Assembly (NCBI GenBank): GCA_965242735.1
Contig: OZ251497.1
Span: forward strand, 1,054,001-1,118,000
DNA length: 64,000 bases
Direction of reading: 5' to 3'
DNA from: G958295645 sp965242735
Lineage (GTDB): Bacteria > Gemmatimonadota > Gemmatimonadetes > Longimicrobiales > Gaopeijiaceae
In this document: positions 9,171 through 17,938 of the stretch, piece by piece
Position numbering within the stretch: position 1 is the first letter of the stretch
Layout of the letters: every line of letters begins with the position of its first letter
Position numbers and translations under genes: made by a program
The notes under the pieces: model-generated
Database searches by the model: none
Seen by the model: the letters and a program-made list of their open reading frames with translations, nothing else
What the model was told of the DNA's origin: nothing

Positions 9171-9310
9171 CCCGCCGCGCCGCAACAACCTCGACACGGG
9201 CATCCAGCTGGCCATCGAGCCCCAGCGGCCGAGAGGCGGCGAGCCCGGCTTCCACGGACTCCGGCCGGGTGTCGCCGGACTCCGAAGCATGTCCGGCCCC
9301 GGCCGGTTGC

Positions 9311-10018
9311 GTGCTGGCCATCGAGACGTCGTGGCGCATCGGCTCGGTCGCGCTGGCCCTGGACGGCAGGGTGGTGGCCCGCCGGTTTCTCGCGCGTCCG
9401 CGGGAGCACGGGGCGCGTCTGACGCCGTCCGTCGAAGAGCTCCTGAAGGAGGGAAACGCGACGCTCGGCGACGTGGAGGCGATCGTGGTGGGCGCGGGAC
9501 CGGGCTCGTTCACCGGCGTGCGAACCGGCGCCGCCGTGGCCAAGGCGCTGGCGGCCGCCCTGGCCGTGCCCCTTCACGCCGCGTCGAGCCTGGCGGCCGC
9601 GGCCCTGGCGCGGGAGGTCTTGGCGGGGGCGGCCGATCTGCCGCCGGAGTTTCCGGGGGCGTCGCCGGCAGGGCCCGAGGAGGAGGCGGCCGAGATTCGC
9701 TACGTGCTCTTCGACGCGCGCGGCGGCCGGGTCTACGGCGCCTGCTATCGCGTCGACGATGCCGGACGGGTGGCCGTGACGCCTCCGCACGGCGGCACCA
9801 TCGTGGACGTCGTCAACCGGCGACCTCCTCGGGGCACCGTGTTCGCGGGCGAGGGGGCGCTCGCGCACGAACCGCTTCTCCGGGCCGCCGGACATGTCGT
9901 GGCGCCTCCTCCTGCCGGATTCGCCGTCGCGGACGCCCTGCTGCTGTGCTGCGACTGGACCCCCGTCTCGGTGGCCGACTGGGAGCCGGACTACGTGCGC
10001 GAATGGAAGCCGGGATGA
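9311..10018 (+). CDS. tsaB: tRNA threonylcarbamoyladenosine biosynthesis protein TsaB
   Basis: 235 residues from GTG at 9311, the start that gives the family N-terminus VLAIETSWRIGSVAL. ASKHA-fold partner of TsaD in t6A synthesis. VVGAGPGSFTGVRTGAAVAKALA near residue 60 is the TsaB/TsaD signature region. An in-frame GTG at 9167 overlaps the tsaE stop (GTGA) and would add 48 Ser/Arg/Thr-rich residues unlike the family; a weak GAGAAG lies before it, so coupled translation from there is possible. The motif GCTGGCCATCGAG at the family start also occurs at 9207. The acidic insert around residues 110-135 is variable in the family. Confidence 0.88.
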   Translation: MLAIETSWRIGSVALALDGRVVARRFLARPREHGARLTPSVEELLKEGNATLGDVEAIVVGAGPGSFTGVRTGAAVAKALAAALAVPLHAASSLAAAALAREVLAGAADLPPEFPGASPAGPEEEAAEIRYVLFDARGGRVYGACYRVDDAGRVAVTPPHGGTIVDVVNRRPPRGTVFAGEGALAHEPLLRAAGHVVAPPPAGFAVADALLLCCDWTPVSVADWEPDYVREWKPG

Positions 10019-10141
10019 CGGCTCGGCCCGCCACCGCTCCCTTGGCCTCCACTACATTTTGTCTTCGCCGGAGCGGCAGGCGATGCCGCGCCCCGGCTCT
10101 GCCCGCAACCAGAAGCCGAAGCCCGGCAACGGCCCCAACGA

Positions 10142-11125
10142 ATGGTTCCTGAACCCACGGCTCCCCGGAGCCGCAGAGTGCTCGTCACCGGCGGAGCGGG
10201 CTTCATCGGGAGCCACGTCGCGGAGGCGCATCTTCTCCGAGGCGACCAAGTATGGATCGTCGACGACTTGTCGTGGGGCAGGAAGGAAAACGTCCCTGCC
10301 GGGGCCGTGTTTCACGAGATGGACATCGCCGACGCCGGGATCGGCGACCTGATCGCCGACGCCCGCATCGATCTGGTGAACCATCAGGCGGCCCAGGTCT
10401 CGGTTCCCGAGTCCGTGGCCGATCCGGTCTCCGACGTGCGGTCCAACGTGCTGGGCTTGGTCAACGTGCTCGAGGCCGCTCGGCGCGCGGGGGCGAGCCG
10501 GTTCCTGTTCGCGTCCAGCAGCGCCATCTACGCCGACGGCGGCCCGGACGCCGGCCCGCGCTCGGAAGACGGCGCCAAGAGCCCCCTGTCCACGTACGCG
10601 GCGAGCAAGCTGGCGGGGGAGCAGTACTTGGCCTACTACCGCGAGACGCACGGCCTGGAGTCGGCGGCGATGCGCTACGCCAACGTCTACGGGCCGCGGC
10701 AGAGCCTCGATCGCCCGGCCGGAGTGGTGTCCACCTTCTCGTGCCGCCTGGTTCGCGGCGAGCCCTTGGTGGTGGTCGGCGACGGCCGGCAGTCGCGGGA
10801 CTACGTCTTCGTGGCCGACGTCGTGGCGGCCAACCTGAAGCTGGCCGACGCCCCGCTGCCCCAGGACCGCAGCGTGGACGGGCGGGCCTTCAACGTGGGC
10901 TGCGGAACGCGAACGACCGTCGTCGAGCTGGCCGACCTCCTCGCGCAAGTCTCCGGAGCCGACGCCGGCCGAACGCACGTGACGGCGCAAGCCGGCGAGG
11001 CGCGCCATGTCGCCCTGTCTCCCGCAAAGTTGCAAGAGGCCACGGGATGGTCGCCGCAAACGCCCCTGGCCGAGGGCGTCGAGGCGGTCTTCGCCTACGT
11101 CGCCCGAGCCCTGGGTTCGGGCTAG
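10142..11125 (+). CDS. NAD-dependent epimerase/dehydratase, UDP-glucose 4-epimerase type
   Basis: 327 residues, extended short-chain dehydrogenase. VLVTGGAGFIGSHVAE at residues 13-28 binds NAD; the catalytic Ser region is FASSSAIY and the YxxxK pair is in STYAASKLAGEQY; RYANVYGPRQ follows. Substrate is most likely a nucleotide sugar used for envelope polysaccharide; the exact sugar cannot be read. The ATG start lies 123 bp after tsaB. That gap holds a possible -10-like TACATT near 10060, without a good -35. The gene ends just before the duplicated tolQ start. Confidence 0.85.
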   Translation: MVPEPTAPRSRRVLVTGGAGFIGSHVAEAHLLRGDQVWIVDDLSWGRKENVPAGAVFHEMDIADAGIGDLIADARIDLVNHQAAQVSVPESVADPVSDVRSNVLGLVNVLEAARRAGASRFLFASSSAIYADGGPDAGPRSEDGAKSPLSTYAASKLAGEQYLAYYRETHGLESAAMRYANVYGPRQSLDRPAGVVSTFSCRLVRGEPLVVVGDGRQSRDYVFVADVVAANLKLADAPLPQDRSVDGRAFNVGCGTRTTVVELADLLAQVSGADAGRTHVTAQAGEARHVALSPAKLQEATGWSPQTPLAEGVEAVFAYVARALGSG

Positions 11126-11126
11126 C

Positions 11127-11237
11127 GGGAGCGCCCGGATCGCATGATGCCCGCCTTTGCGCACGCCGAAACCGGGGCCTTCGGTGACCCCGGCCCGGAG
11201 GGAGCGGCCTGGATCGCATGACGCCCGTCATTGCGCA
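11127..11237 (+). repeat. direct repeat, copies about 74 bp apart, duplicating the tolQ start
   Basis: Copy one (11127-11163) and copy two (11200-11237) share a GGGAGCG block, then GGATCGCATGA, then a CCCG..TTGCGCA block. Copy two contains the real tolQ start codon at 11218. Copy one has an ATG in the equivalent place followed by similar codons, but its frame is not tolQ. Identity is about 80 percent by eye, with one single-base gap. The repeat fills most of the space between the epimerase stop and tolQ. Confidence 0.75.
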
Positions 11238-11937
11238 GCTGCGCGCGCCGCAAGGCCTCCTGGACATGGTGCTGGCGGCCAGCTGGCCCACGCAGGTCGT
11301 CTTGGGCGTCCTGTGCCTCTTCTCGGTGATTGCGCTTTGGGTGATTCTGGCCAAGCTCCGCCATTTCGGAAGCGTGCGCAGGGACGGGGACAAGTTCCTG
11401 GACCGCCTTGATGACGGGATGAGCTTGAGCAAGGCGCAGCAGGTCGTGGTTGCCCTGCCGGAGTCGCCCTACACGCGCGTCTTCACGGAGGGGAGCAGCT
11501 TTCTGGAGGACCTTCGGCCGGGCGGATTCGCGGAGAGCGCCGAAGGCGCCGCCGCGCCCGGCCTGTCGCTGACGCAGCTCGAGGCGCTGCGCATGGTCAT
11601 GGACAAGGTGAGAGCCGAGGAGGCCGACGACCTCTCCCACGGGCTCGCCTGGCTGGCGGTGATCGGCTCCGTCTCGCCCCTCCTGGGCCTGATGGGGACG
11701 GTCATCGGCATCATGAACACCTTCCTCGGCATCACCCGGGTCGGCTCGACCAACATCTCGGCGGTCGCGCCGGGCATCGCCGAAGCGCTGATCACGACCG
11801 TCGCCGGCCTGGCCGTGGCGATCCCGGCCGTGATGGCGTACAACCATTTCGTGTCGCGCCTCAACTTGGTGCACGGCGAACTCGAAGGATTTGCCAGCGA
11901 ATTCATCGGCGCGCTGGCCAAGGAGCGGCGCATATGA
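11218..11937 (+). CDS. tolQ: TolQ/ExbB-type proton channel subunit
   Basis: 239 residues, MotA/TolQ/ExbB family. One membrane segment near residues 25-48 (GVLCLFSVIALWVILAKL) precedes a cytoplasmic domain. Two more follow at about 142-165 (WLAVIGSVSPLLGLMGTVIG) and about 187-210 (ITTVAGLAVAIPAVMAYN). With TolR it forms the proton-driven motor energising TolA across the periplasm. The last bases overlap tolR (ATGA). Full tol gene order downstream makes TolQ more likely than ExbB. Confidence 0.92.
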   Translation: MTPVIAQLRAPQGLLDMVLAASWPTQVVLGVLCLFSVIALWVILAKLRHFGSVRRDGDKFLDRLDDGMSLSKAQQVVVALPESPYTRVFTEGSSFLEDLRPGGFAESAEGAAAPGLSLTQLEALRMVMDKVRAEEADDLSHGLAWLAVIGSVSPLLGLMGTVIGIMNTFLGITRVGSTNISAVAPGIAEALITTVAGLAVAIPAVMAYNHFVSRLNLVHGELEGFASEFIGALAKERRI

Positions 11938-12347
11938 CGGAGCGCGAACGGCGAGGCCGCCTCCCCGTGAGAGCGGAGATCAACGTCACCAGCCTAGTGG
12001 ACGTCGCCTTCACGCTTCTCGTCATCTTCATCATCACGGCGCCCGTGCTGCAAGGCGGCGTCGAGGTGAACATTCCCGAGGGCGAAGTGGGCGTGATCGA
12101 GGCCACGGACGATCAGATCATCGTCTCGATCACGGCAGCGGACTCCGTCTACTTCGGAACGACCCCCGTGCCCCGCGAGGACGTGGCCGGCTTCCTGTCA
12201 CGCCTGCTGCGCGAAACGGACGCCAACGCCGTCTTCGTCAAGGGCGACACGGCGGCGGCCTACGGCAGCGTCTGGGACGTGGTGGCCACCGTCGCGCGGC
12301 AGGAGGGCGCCGTGTTGTATCTCATCGGCCGCGAGCTGTCCCGGTGA
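11934..12347 (+). CDS. tolR: TolR/ExbD-type motor subunit
   Basis: 137 residues, overlapping tolQ by four bases. One N-terminal membrane segment (VDVAFTLLVIFIITAPVLQG, about residues 23-42) contains the conserved Asp24 that carries protons through the TolQR motor. The rest is the periplasmic ExbD/TolR domain, ending in QEGAVLYLIG. The preceding ATLLVIF-type helix and the upstream INVTSL motif are typical. Its stop overlaps the GTG start of the TolA/TonB-like gene. Confidence 0.93.
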   Translation: MTERERRGRLPVRAEINVTSLVDVAFTLLVIFIITAPVLQGGVEVNIPEGEVGVIEATDDQIIVSITAADSVYFGTTPVPREDVAGFLSRLLRETDANAVFVKGDTAAAYGSVWDVVATVARQEGAVLYLIGRELSR

Positions 12348-13099
12348 GGGCGCTGGGGCGGGGGGCCCTGGGGGCGTCCGCCGGATGCCATGCGGCCGCG
12401 GCGGTGCTGTTGCTCTGGAGCCCCTTCGCGCGCGAAGAGCCGATCCTCTACGAAACGGTCCGAGTCCGGTTGGCGTCCCCGCCTCCCGCGCCTTCCCCCG
12501 TGGTGGAGCAGCCGGAGCCCGCGCCGCCCGAAGAGGAACTCGTCGTCGAGACGCCCGAAGTCGCGCCGCCCGAGGAGCCGATCGCCGACCTGGCGGAGGA
12601 ACTTCCTCCGGAGCCCGAGCCTGAGCCGGAGCCCGAACCCGAGCCGGCCGAATCGGAACCGCCTCCGCCGGAGCGCCCGGATGTCCCGCCGCCTCCCGAT
12701 TCCGCGGACGCCGACCCCGAAGCGGAGCCCGCGCCGCCGGAAGCGTCCGACGAGCCGGACGCCGAAGAGGGCGGCGAGGACGTCAACGTTCGCCAGGAAG
12801 GGATTCAGCGCGACTACCCCGCGTACTGGAACAACCTTCTTCTGCAGATGAAGCGGTGCTTTCGGCCTACGCGGAACCTGACCGCCGTCGTCGAATTCGT
12901 CGTGCGGCGGGACGGCTCCACGACCGACATCGACATCGCCGTCTCGTCCGGCAGCTTCGCGTTCGATCTGGACGCCATGGGGGCCGCCGAATGCATCGGA
13001 AGGGGAGGACGGCTGGGCCCGCTGCCGGACGACTTTCCCTGGGACACCGTCCCGGTGCGGATCGAGCTGACGCCTCCGGGACGCGGAGGGACGACATGA
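12344..13099 (+). CDS. TonB/TolA-like periplasm-spanning energy transducer
   Basis: About 251 residues from GTG at 12344, overlapping the tolR stop (GTGA). One N-terminal membrane segment (HAAAAVLLLWSPF) is followed by a Pro/Glu-rich stretch with an EPEPEPEPEPEP run and PPPP clusters (about 45-145), then a globular C-terminal domain (about 150-245) with WNNLLLQMKRCF and VVEFVVRRDGS. This is the TolA/TonB plan: inner-membrane anchor, extended periplasmic arm, outer-membrane contact domain. Its place between tolR and tolB points to TolA function. The C-terminal domain looks closer to the TonB fold, so the name is left open. Confidence 0.85.
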   Translation: MRALGRGALGASAGCHAAAAVLLLWSPFAREEPILYETVRVRLASPPPAPSPVVEQPEPAPPEEELVVETPEVAPPEEPIADLAEELPPEPEPEPEPEPEPAESEPPPPERPDVPPPPDSADADPEAEPAPPEASDEPDAEEGGEDVNVRQEGIQRDYPAYWNNLLLQMKRCFRPTRNLTAVVEFVVRRDGSTTDIDIAVSSGSFAFDLDAMGAAECIGRGGRLGPLPDDFPWDTVPVRIELTPPGRGGTT

Positions 13100-14613
13100 A
13101 GGCGCGGCCATGTGGGTTCGCTCGGACAGGCGGCGGAGCAGGCGAAGGCGGGCGCCGACGGGCCGGCGGCACGCGGGTGCGGCCGGGCCAGGTCGCACGC
13201 GCAGGCCCGTCGCGCCGCCGCCGCGGCATGAGCCCCGCGAAGGCGCCGCCGCGAACGGGCGCACGCGTCGCGGCCGTTCTCCTGCTCTCCTCCTCCGCGG
13301 CCGCGCTTGCGCCCCGGGCGGCGGCCCAACAGGACGACCACGTCATTCCGGGCGTGTCGCTGGGCTTGGTGTACGAAGCGGACTATCTGCGGCCGCTGGC
13401 GGTGATGCCCTTCTTCGGCGACGCCGCCGGGCACGCGGCCGCCGTGCAGGCGGAGCTGATCATGGGCCGCGACCTGCGCTACAGCGACAGGTTTCGCGTT
13501 TTGGACTCGTTGCCGGCCGGCTTGGCGGGAGGCGGCGTGGACTACGAGCTGTGGGACGGCTTCGGCGTGGACTTGGTCGTCTCCGGGCAGGTCGAGCGCC
13601 GCGGATTCCAGACGCAGCTGGAGATCGAGCTGCACGACGTCGTCTACGCCAGGGTGCTGGAGCGCGGCCGGTTCGCGATTCCGCCGCCCAGCCACGAGGA
13701 TTTTCGCATGGCGGTCCACCGGGCGGCCGACGCCGTGGTTCTGTGGGCGACCGGCGACCCGGGAGCGGCGGCCACGCGCATCGCGTTCTCCATGCGGCCC
13801 GACGCGGACGACGTGACGACCGAGATCTTTCTCGTCGATTCCGACGGCGAGAATCTGGAGCGCCTCACGCGCGACGAGAGCAACACCGCGTCGCCCGTGT
13901 GGGCGCCGTCGGGCGACCGCATCAGCTACACGTCGTGGAAGTCCGGCGCGCCCCGCATCTACGAACGCCGCCTGGCCGACGGAACCGAACGCCCCCTGGA
14001 ACCCGGGCGGCCCGGCCAGCAGATCACGCCCGCGTACCATCCCGGCGGCGACAGAATCGCGTTCGCGCTGCTGGGCGCGCCCGGCCTGTTCGAATACGCG
14101 ATCGGCGACGACTGCTGCCTCGTCCGCTTCGGCGGCGGCAGACACCGCAACTACCAGCCCACCTATTCTCCCGACGGCGCCGAGATCGCGTTCACGTCGA
14201 ACCGTCTGGGCGTGGCCACGCCCCAGATCTACGTCATGCCCGCCAGCGGCGGGGACGCGCGCCTCCTGTCTCCCTACCGCTACGGCCAAGGGGGCTACTT
14301 CACCGATCCCGACTGGTCGCCCACGTCGAGCAAGATCGCCTTCGCAGGCCGAATTCGCGGACGCCGAACGCTCCACCAGATTCTGGTGGCCGACACGCGG
14401 ACCGGCGACTCGCGCTTGGTTCAGCTGACGCGCGAGGGCGACAACCAGGATCCGAGCTGGGCGCCGGACGGCCGCCACATCGTGTTCACGGCCGAGCGCG
14501 GCGTCTACGTCGTGGACTCCGGCTCGGGGCGCATTCGGCTTCTCGTCGGCGTGCGGGGCGCGCGGGCTGAAGACCCGGACTGGTCGCCCCGGCTGGTTCC
14601 CCAGGGCGGGTGA
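13096..14613 (+). CDS. tolB: TolB-like beta-propeller periplasmic protein
   Basis: 505 residues from ATG at 13096, which overlaps the previous stop (ATGA) and has GGAGGG five bases upstream. An internal ATG at 13228 would leave a normal signal peptide (MSPAKAPPRTGARVAAVLLL, cleaved after PRAAA), giving 461 residues. The 44 Arg/Gly-rich residues before it are atypical, so either start may be used. After an N-terminal alpha/beta domain, repeated WD40-like blocks appear: SPVWAPSGDRISYTS, TPAYHPGGDRIAFA, QPTYSPDGAEIAFTS, DPDWSPTSSKIAFA and DPSWAPDGRHIVFTA. TolB links Pal and the Tol motor during envelope constriction. Confidence 0.9.
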   Translation: MKARPCGFARTGGGAGEGGRRRAGGTRVRPGQVARAGPSRRRRGMSPAKAPPRTGARVAAVLLLSSSAAALAPRAAAQQDDHVIPGVSLGLVYEADYLRPLAVMPFFGDAAGHAAAVQAELIMGRDLRYSDRFRVLDSLPAGLAGGGVDYELWDGFGVDLVVSGQVERRGFQTQLEIELHDVVYARVLERGRFAIPPPSHEDFRMAVHRAADAVVLWATGDPGAAATRIAFSMRPDADDVTTEIFLVDSDGENLERLTRDESNTASPVWAPSGDRISYTSWKSGAPRIYERRLADGTERPLEPGRPGQQITPAYHPGGDRIAFALLGAPGLFEYAIGDDCCLVRFGGGRHRNYQPTYSPDGAEIAFTSNRLGVATPQIYVMPASGGDARLLSPYRYGQGGYFTDPDWSPTSSKIAFAGRIRGRRTLHQILVADTRTGDSRLVQLTREGDNQDPSWAPDGRHIVFTAERGVYVVDSGSGRIRLLVGVRGARAEDPDWSPRLVPQGG

Positions 14614-14730
14614 GGCGAGGTCGGCTGGGGTGCGGCGCCTCCGTGCCGCGAGGGCCGCTCGGGGAAGCGCTGAACGCCTCCGGGCCGATCTGCGAAGCGG
14701 TCGTCCGTCCCGCCGAGGAAGCGCGTGACC

Positions 14731-14760
14731 TTGCGCAGGAGCCCCGGACGGCTTTATAGT
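14731..14760 (+). promoter_or_regulatory. probable sigma-70-type promoter for pal
   Basis: TTGCGC at 14731-14736 and TATAGT at 14755-14760 with an 18-bp spacer, in the 249-bp gap between tolB and pal. The -10 box stands out in very GC-rich surroundings. It would give pal-cpoB its own transcript with a leader of about 95 nt, beyond read-through from the tol operon. Confidence 0.6.
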
Positions 14761-14862
14761 AAGCCGTCGAGAGCGCCGCGCCCGCAGCGCGGTCGGCGTG
14801 GCGGCGCCGAGACCGGCCGCTGTCGCCTCCCATGCCACTCACACTGCCGATGGGGAGTCCGG

Positions 14863-15447
14863 ATGTACAATTCTCGCTTGATTTTCGCCGCTTTTGCCCT
14901 GGTCGCCGCCGCTGCGTGCGGAGGGAACGAGCCCCAACCCGCCGCGACGCCCCCGGGGCCGACCGCGGAGGAGTTGGAACAGATGCGCCAGGACTCGATC
15001 GCGCGCGCCGAAACCGAACGGGCCGCGGCGGAGGCCGCCGAGATGGAGAGGGAGGCCCGAGAGGCGGAGCGGCGGGCCGAGATGGCGCGCCAGACGCTCA
15101 CGGAGACCGTCTACTTCGACTACGACGAGGCCAGCATCCGCGCCGACACGGAGGCGTTGCTTCGGGAGAAGGTCGATATCTTGCGCCGCAACCCGGCCGT
15201 CGAGCTTCGCATGGAAGGGCACGCCGACGAGCGCGGCACGTCCGAGTACAACGTGGCCTTGGGCAACGAACGCGCGCAGGCGGTCATCCGGTTCGTGAGC
15301 GGATTCGGTCTCGAGGCGAGTCGCTTCTCGGCCGTCTCCTACGGGGAGGCGCGGCCCGTGGCCGCGGGATCCGACGAGGCCGCCTGGGCGAGAAACCGCA
15401 GGGTGGAGTTCGTGATCACGGCAGGCCGCGCCGGCATCGTTCCGTAG
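14863..15447 (+). CDS. pal: peptidoglycan-associated lipoprotein Pal
   Basis: 194 residues; ATG at 14863 follows GGGGAG. The N-terminus MYNSRLIFAAFALVAAAACGG is a lipoprotein signal with cysteine at about residue 20. A charged Ala/Glu/Arg coiled-coil-like linker (about 35-80) precedes an OmpA/Pal domain: TVYFDYDEASIR, MEGHADERGTSEYNVALG and NRRVEFVI, with the Asp and Arg that hold diaminopimelate. It anchors the outer membrane to peptidoglycan and partners TolB. The linker is longer and more charged than in E. coli Pal. Confidence 0.95.
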   Translation: MYNSRLIFAAFALVAAAACGGNEPQPAATPPGPTAEELEQMRQDSIARAETERAAAEAAEMEREAREAERRAEMARQTLTETVYFDYDEASIRADTEALLREKVDILRRNPAVELRMEGHADERGTSEYNVALGNERAQAVIRFVSGFGLEASRFSAVSYGEARPVAAGSDEAAWARNRRVEFVITAGRAGIVP

Positions 15448-15525
15448 GCGGCAGGCAGGGGCCGGCGGGCCTTGGGGAGCGGTGGACGGGCGGACGATCG
15501 GGGCGAAATGAAACAAGGAAGAGCG

Positions 15526-16338
15526 ATGTCGGCCAGGCTCCGGTCTGGGGCCGGCCGGACCGGCTGGGCGGTGGGCTTGGCGCTGGTGGCTGGCGGATGC
15601 GCGACCAAGCGGGACATGCGCGATGTCAGGGCCGACGTGCGCGCCGCCAGCCTCCAGGGCGATTCGGCGCTGCAAGGCGTCGAGCGCCGCATGAGCGACG
15701 CCAACCAGGCCACCCTGGACTCGTTGCGGGCGGTGGCGGATCTCTTCTTCGAGTTTCGAGGGGCGGTCAGCAACCAGTTGGCCGCGATCGCCGAGGAACA
15801 GCAGCGGCAAGCCGAGCTTGCAGGCCAGATTCAACGCACCCTGGCGACGATCCGAGACCAGCTGGAGGCGCAGAGATGGCAATCCGCCCGTCCTCCGGTC
15901 GGCGCCGCGCCGGCGCCCGACTCCGCGTCCCCGGACCCCGGCCAAGACGAGCCGGCAGCTTCGGATCCCGCGGTCGAGATGTACGAGGCCGCCGTGCGCC
16001 AAGCCGGTCTCGGGAGCTTCGGCGTCGCCCGGAGGGGGTTTAGCCGCTTTCTCGAGGAATACCCGAACCACGCGCTCGCTCCGGGCGCCTACCTGCACTT
16101 GGGAGAGCTGGAGAGCGCCGACGATCGCTTGGCGGAGGCCGCCGAGACCTATCTGCGCGTGCCAGAGCTGTTTCCGGCGGCGGAGGAGGTGCCGTCGGCG
16201 CTGTATCGGGCCGCCATGGTCTACCTCGAGTTGGAGGACGCCGAGAAGGCCCGCGAGCTTCTGGAACGCATCGTGAATTCGTACGGCGATCATCGGTTTG
16301 CCGCGATGGCGGAGGAGCGGTTGCGGGAGATCCCGTGA
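15526..16338 (+). CDS. cpoB: CpoB/YbgF-like cell-division coordinator, tetratricopeptide lipoprotein
   Basis: 270 residues from ATG at 15526, preceded by AAGGAAG; an ATG at 15508 is the alternative. The signal ends LALVAGGCATK, predicting a lipidated cysteine, whereas E. coli CpoB is soluble. A coiled-coil segment (about 45-120) is followed by a Pro/Ala linker and TPR units (about 145-265): GLGSFGVARRGFSRFLEEYP, LAPGAYLHLGE and ALYRAAMVYLELED. Its place directly after pal is the conserved tol-pal gene order. Confidence 0.88.
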   Translation: MSARLRSGAGRTGWAVGLALVAGGCATKRDMRDVRADVRAASLQGDSALQGVERRMSDANQATLDSLRAVADLFFEFRGAVSNQLAAIAEEQQRQAELAGQIQRTLATIRDQLEAQRWQSARPPVGAAPAPDSASPDPGQDEPAASDPAVEMYEAAVRQAGLGSFGVARRGFSRFLEEYPNHALAPGAYLHLGELESADDRLAEAAETYLRVPELFPAAEEVPSALYRAAMVYLELEDAEKARELLERIVNSYGDHRFAAMAEERLREIP

Positions 16339-16389
16339 GGGACGAACGTCCTCGCCCAGTGTTCCGCCGCCGTCCGGGAGTCCTCGCTC

Positions 16390-16905
16390 ATGCAGTGTCC
16401 CGCTTGCAAGTCCGAGTCGAGCAAGGTGGTCGACACTCGCGCGGCTCGCGGAGGCCAAGCCGTTCGGCGCCGACGCGAATGCTTGGATTGCCAGACCCGC
16501 TACACCACGTACGAATACGTCGAGGAGCGGCGTCTGCAGGTGCTGAAGCAGGGCGGGCGCGCCGAGGGATTCCGCCGCGACAAGTTGCGCGCCGGAGTGG
16601 CCAAGGCCTGCGCCAAGCGTCCGGTGCCGCCCGAGGAGATCGAAGGGCTGGTGGACCGCGTCGAGGACGCGCTGTCGCGCTCCGCCGGCGTGCAGATCGA
16701 TTCGGCCGAGATCGGCGAGCTCGTCATGCGCCATCTCAAGCCGCTGGACCGCGTGGCGTACGTTCGCTACGCGTCCGTGTACAAGAACTTCGAGGACGTC
16801 GGGGAGTTTCAGCGCGCCGTGGACGAGTTGAAGGCGCGAGAGCGGCAGGAACAGCGCTCGCGCGAGCAGGCCGAGCTGGGGCTGGACGCGGAGGCCGGCC
16901 GATAG
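16390..16905 (+). CDS. nrdR: transcriptional repressor NrdR
   Basis: 171 residues. N-terminal zinc ribbon: CPAC at residues 3-6 and CLDC around 32-35. The ATP-cone domain follows, with GGRAEGFRRDKLRAGVAKAC and VAYVRYASVYKNFEDVGEF. NrdR senses ATP/dATP and represses ribonucleotide reductase genes at NrdR boxes; no nrd genes or clear NrdR box pairs appear in this window. A short charged C-terminal extension (about 150-171) is beyond the usual end. tatC begins 14 bp downstream. Confidence 0.95.
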   Translation: MQCPACKSESSKVVDTRAARGGQAVRRRRECLDCQTRYTTYEYVEERRLQVLKQGGRAEGFRRDKLRAGVAKACAKRPVPPEEIEGLVDRVEDALSRSAGVQIDSAEIGELVMRHLKPLDRVAYVRYASVYKNFEDVGEFQRAVDELKARERQEQRSREQAELGLDAEAGR

Positions 16906-16918
16906 CGAGGCGGCGCTC

Positions 16919-17938
16919 GTGAGCCGGCTGCGCGACGGACTGTTGTCCCGCAAGCTCAATCCCCGGGCGGAGATGCCGTTTCTGGACCACCTCGAAGAGC
17001 TGCGCCGCCGGCTGCTGTGGAGCTTGGCGGTCGTCGTGCTGTGCTTCGGCGTCGGGCTGGCCGCCGTCCACTACTTGGACATCACCAGGTACCTCATCGA
17101 GCCGGGGCAGCAGGTGCTGGGGCCGGACTGGCGCTTGATCTACCTCGCGCCGACGGACGCGTTCTTCATGTTCCTCAAGATCTCGCTGACGCTGGGCTTG
17201 GTCTTGGCTTCTCCGATCATCATCTACCACGCCTGGGCGTTTCTCGCGCCGGCCCTGGAGAAGCGCGAAAAGCGAATCATCGTGCCCGCCCTGTTCATGG
17301 GTCTGGCGCTCTTCCTGGCGGGCGTGGCGCTGGCCTACTTCGCCGCTCTGCCGCTGACGTTGCGCTTCCTCGTCAACTTCATGTCCGAGCTGATGACGCC
17401 CACCTGGACCGCCCCCGGCTACATCGGCTTCGTCGTCAAGCTGCTTCTCGGGTTCGGGATCGTCTTCGAACTGCCCGTGGTCGTGCTGGTGCTGAGCGTG
17501 CTGGGCGTGGTGACGCCCGCGTTCCTGCGCGCCAAGCGCCGGCACGCCATCGTCGTCCTGACGATCGTGGCGGCCTTCCTCTCGCCGGGCGACATGATTC
17601 AGGTCACCGTCCTGATGATGGTTCCGCTCGTTCTGCTGTACGAATTCAGCATCTGGCTATCGGTGATGGCGTGGCGGAGGCGCGAGCGCTCGATCGGCGG
17701 CGAGCCCGCGGCCGTCGCCGCGGCGACGGCCGCGAAGTCGGCGCCCGACCGGGATCCGCCTCCCGGCGCCGCCCCGCAAGAGGGCGAGGGCGCGGCTCCG
17801 GAGCCGGCCGAGGACCCGGCGAGCCCGTACGAGCACGGCGATCCGGCCCGGCTTCCCCGCAGCGAACGCGACGAAGACGCGGGCGGCCCGGCGGATTCGG
17901 CCCAAGGAAGCGAACCCGGAGGCGAGGCGGAGCCTTGA
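16919..17938 (+). CDS. tatC: twin-arginine translocase subunit TatC
   Basis: 339 residues from GTG at 16919. MPFLDHLEELRRRLLWSLAV near residue 20 is the TatC N-terminal signature that binds twin-arginine signals. Six membrane segments follow up to about residue 245. The C-terminal 90 residues are an acidic Pro/Ala/Glu-rich tail not found in most TatC proteins. TatC with TatA (25005) exports folded proteins; no tatB is seen, so a minimal TatAC system is likely. The stop overlaps the lptD start (TGATG). Confidence 0.94.
   Translation: MSRLRDGLLSRKLNPRAEMPFLDHLEELRRRLLWSLAVVVLCFGVGLAAVHYLDITRYLIEPGQQVLGPDWRLIYLAPTDAFFMFLKISLTLGLVLASPIIIYHAWAFLAPALEKREKRIIVPALFMGLALFLAGVALAYFAALPLTLRFLVNFMSELMTPTWTAPGYIGFVVKLLLGFGIVFELPVVVLVLSVLGVVTPAFLRAKRRHAIVVLTIVAAFLSPGDMIQVTVLMMVPLVLLYEFSIWLSVMAWRRRERSIGGEPAAVAAATAAKSAPDRDPPPGAAPQEGEGAAPEPAEDPASPYEHGDPARLPRSERDEDAGGPADSAQGSEPGGEAEP

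Noticed and set aside
9167..9310. N-terminal extension of TsaB from the GTG overlapping tsaE
   Set aside because: The 48 residues are Ser/Arg/Thr-rich and precede the conserved family start. Not used as the main start, though coupling remains possible.
12448..12786. Antisense Ser/Gly-repeat ORF
   Set aside because: It is the reverse reading of the Pro/Glu repeats of the TolA/TonB-like gene.
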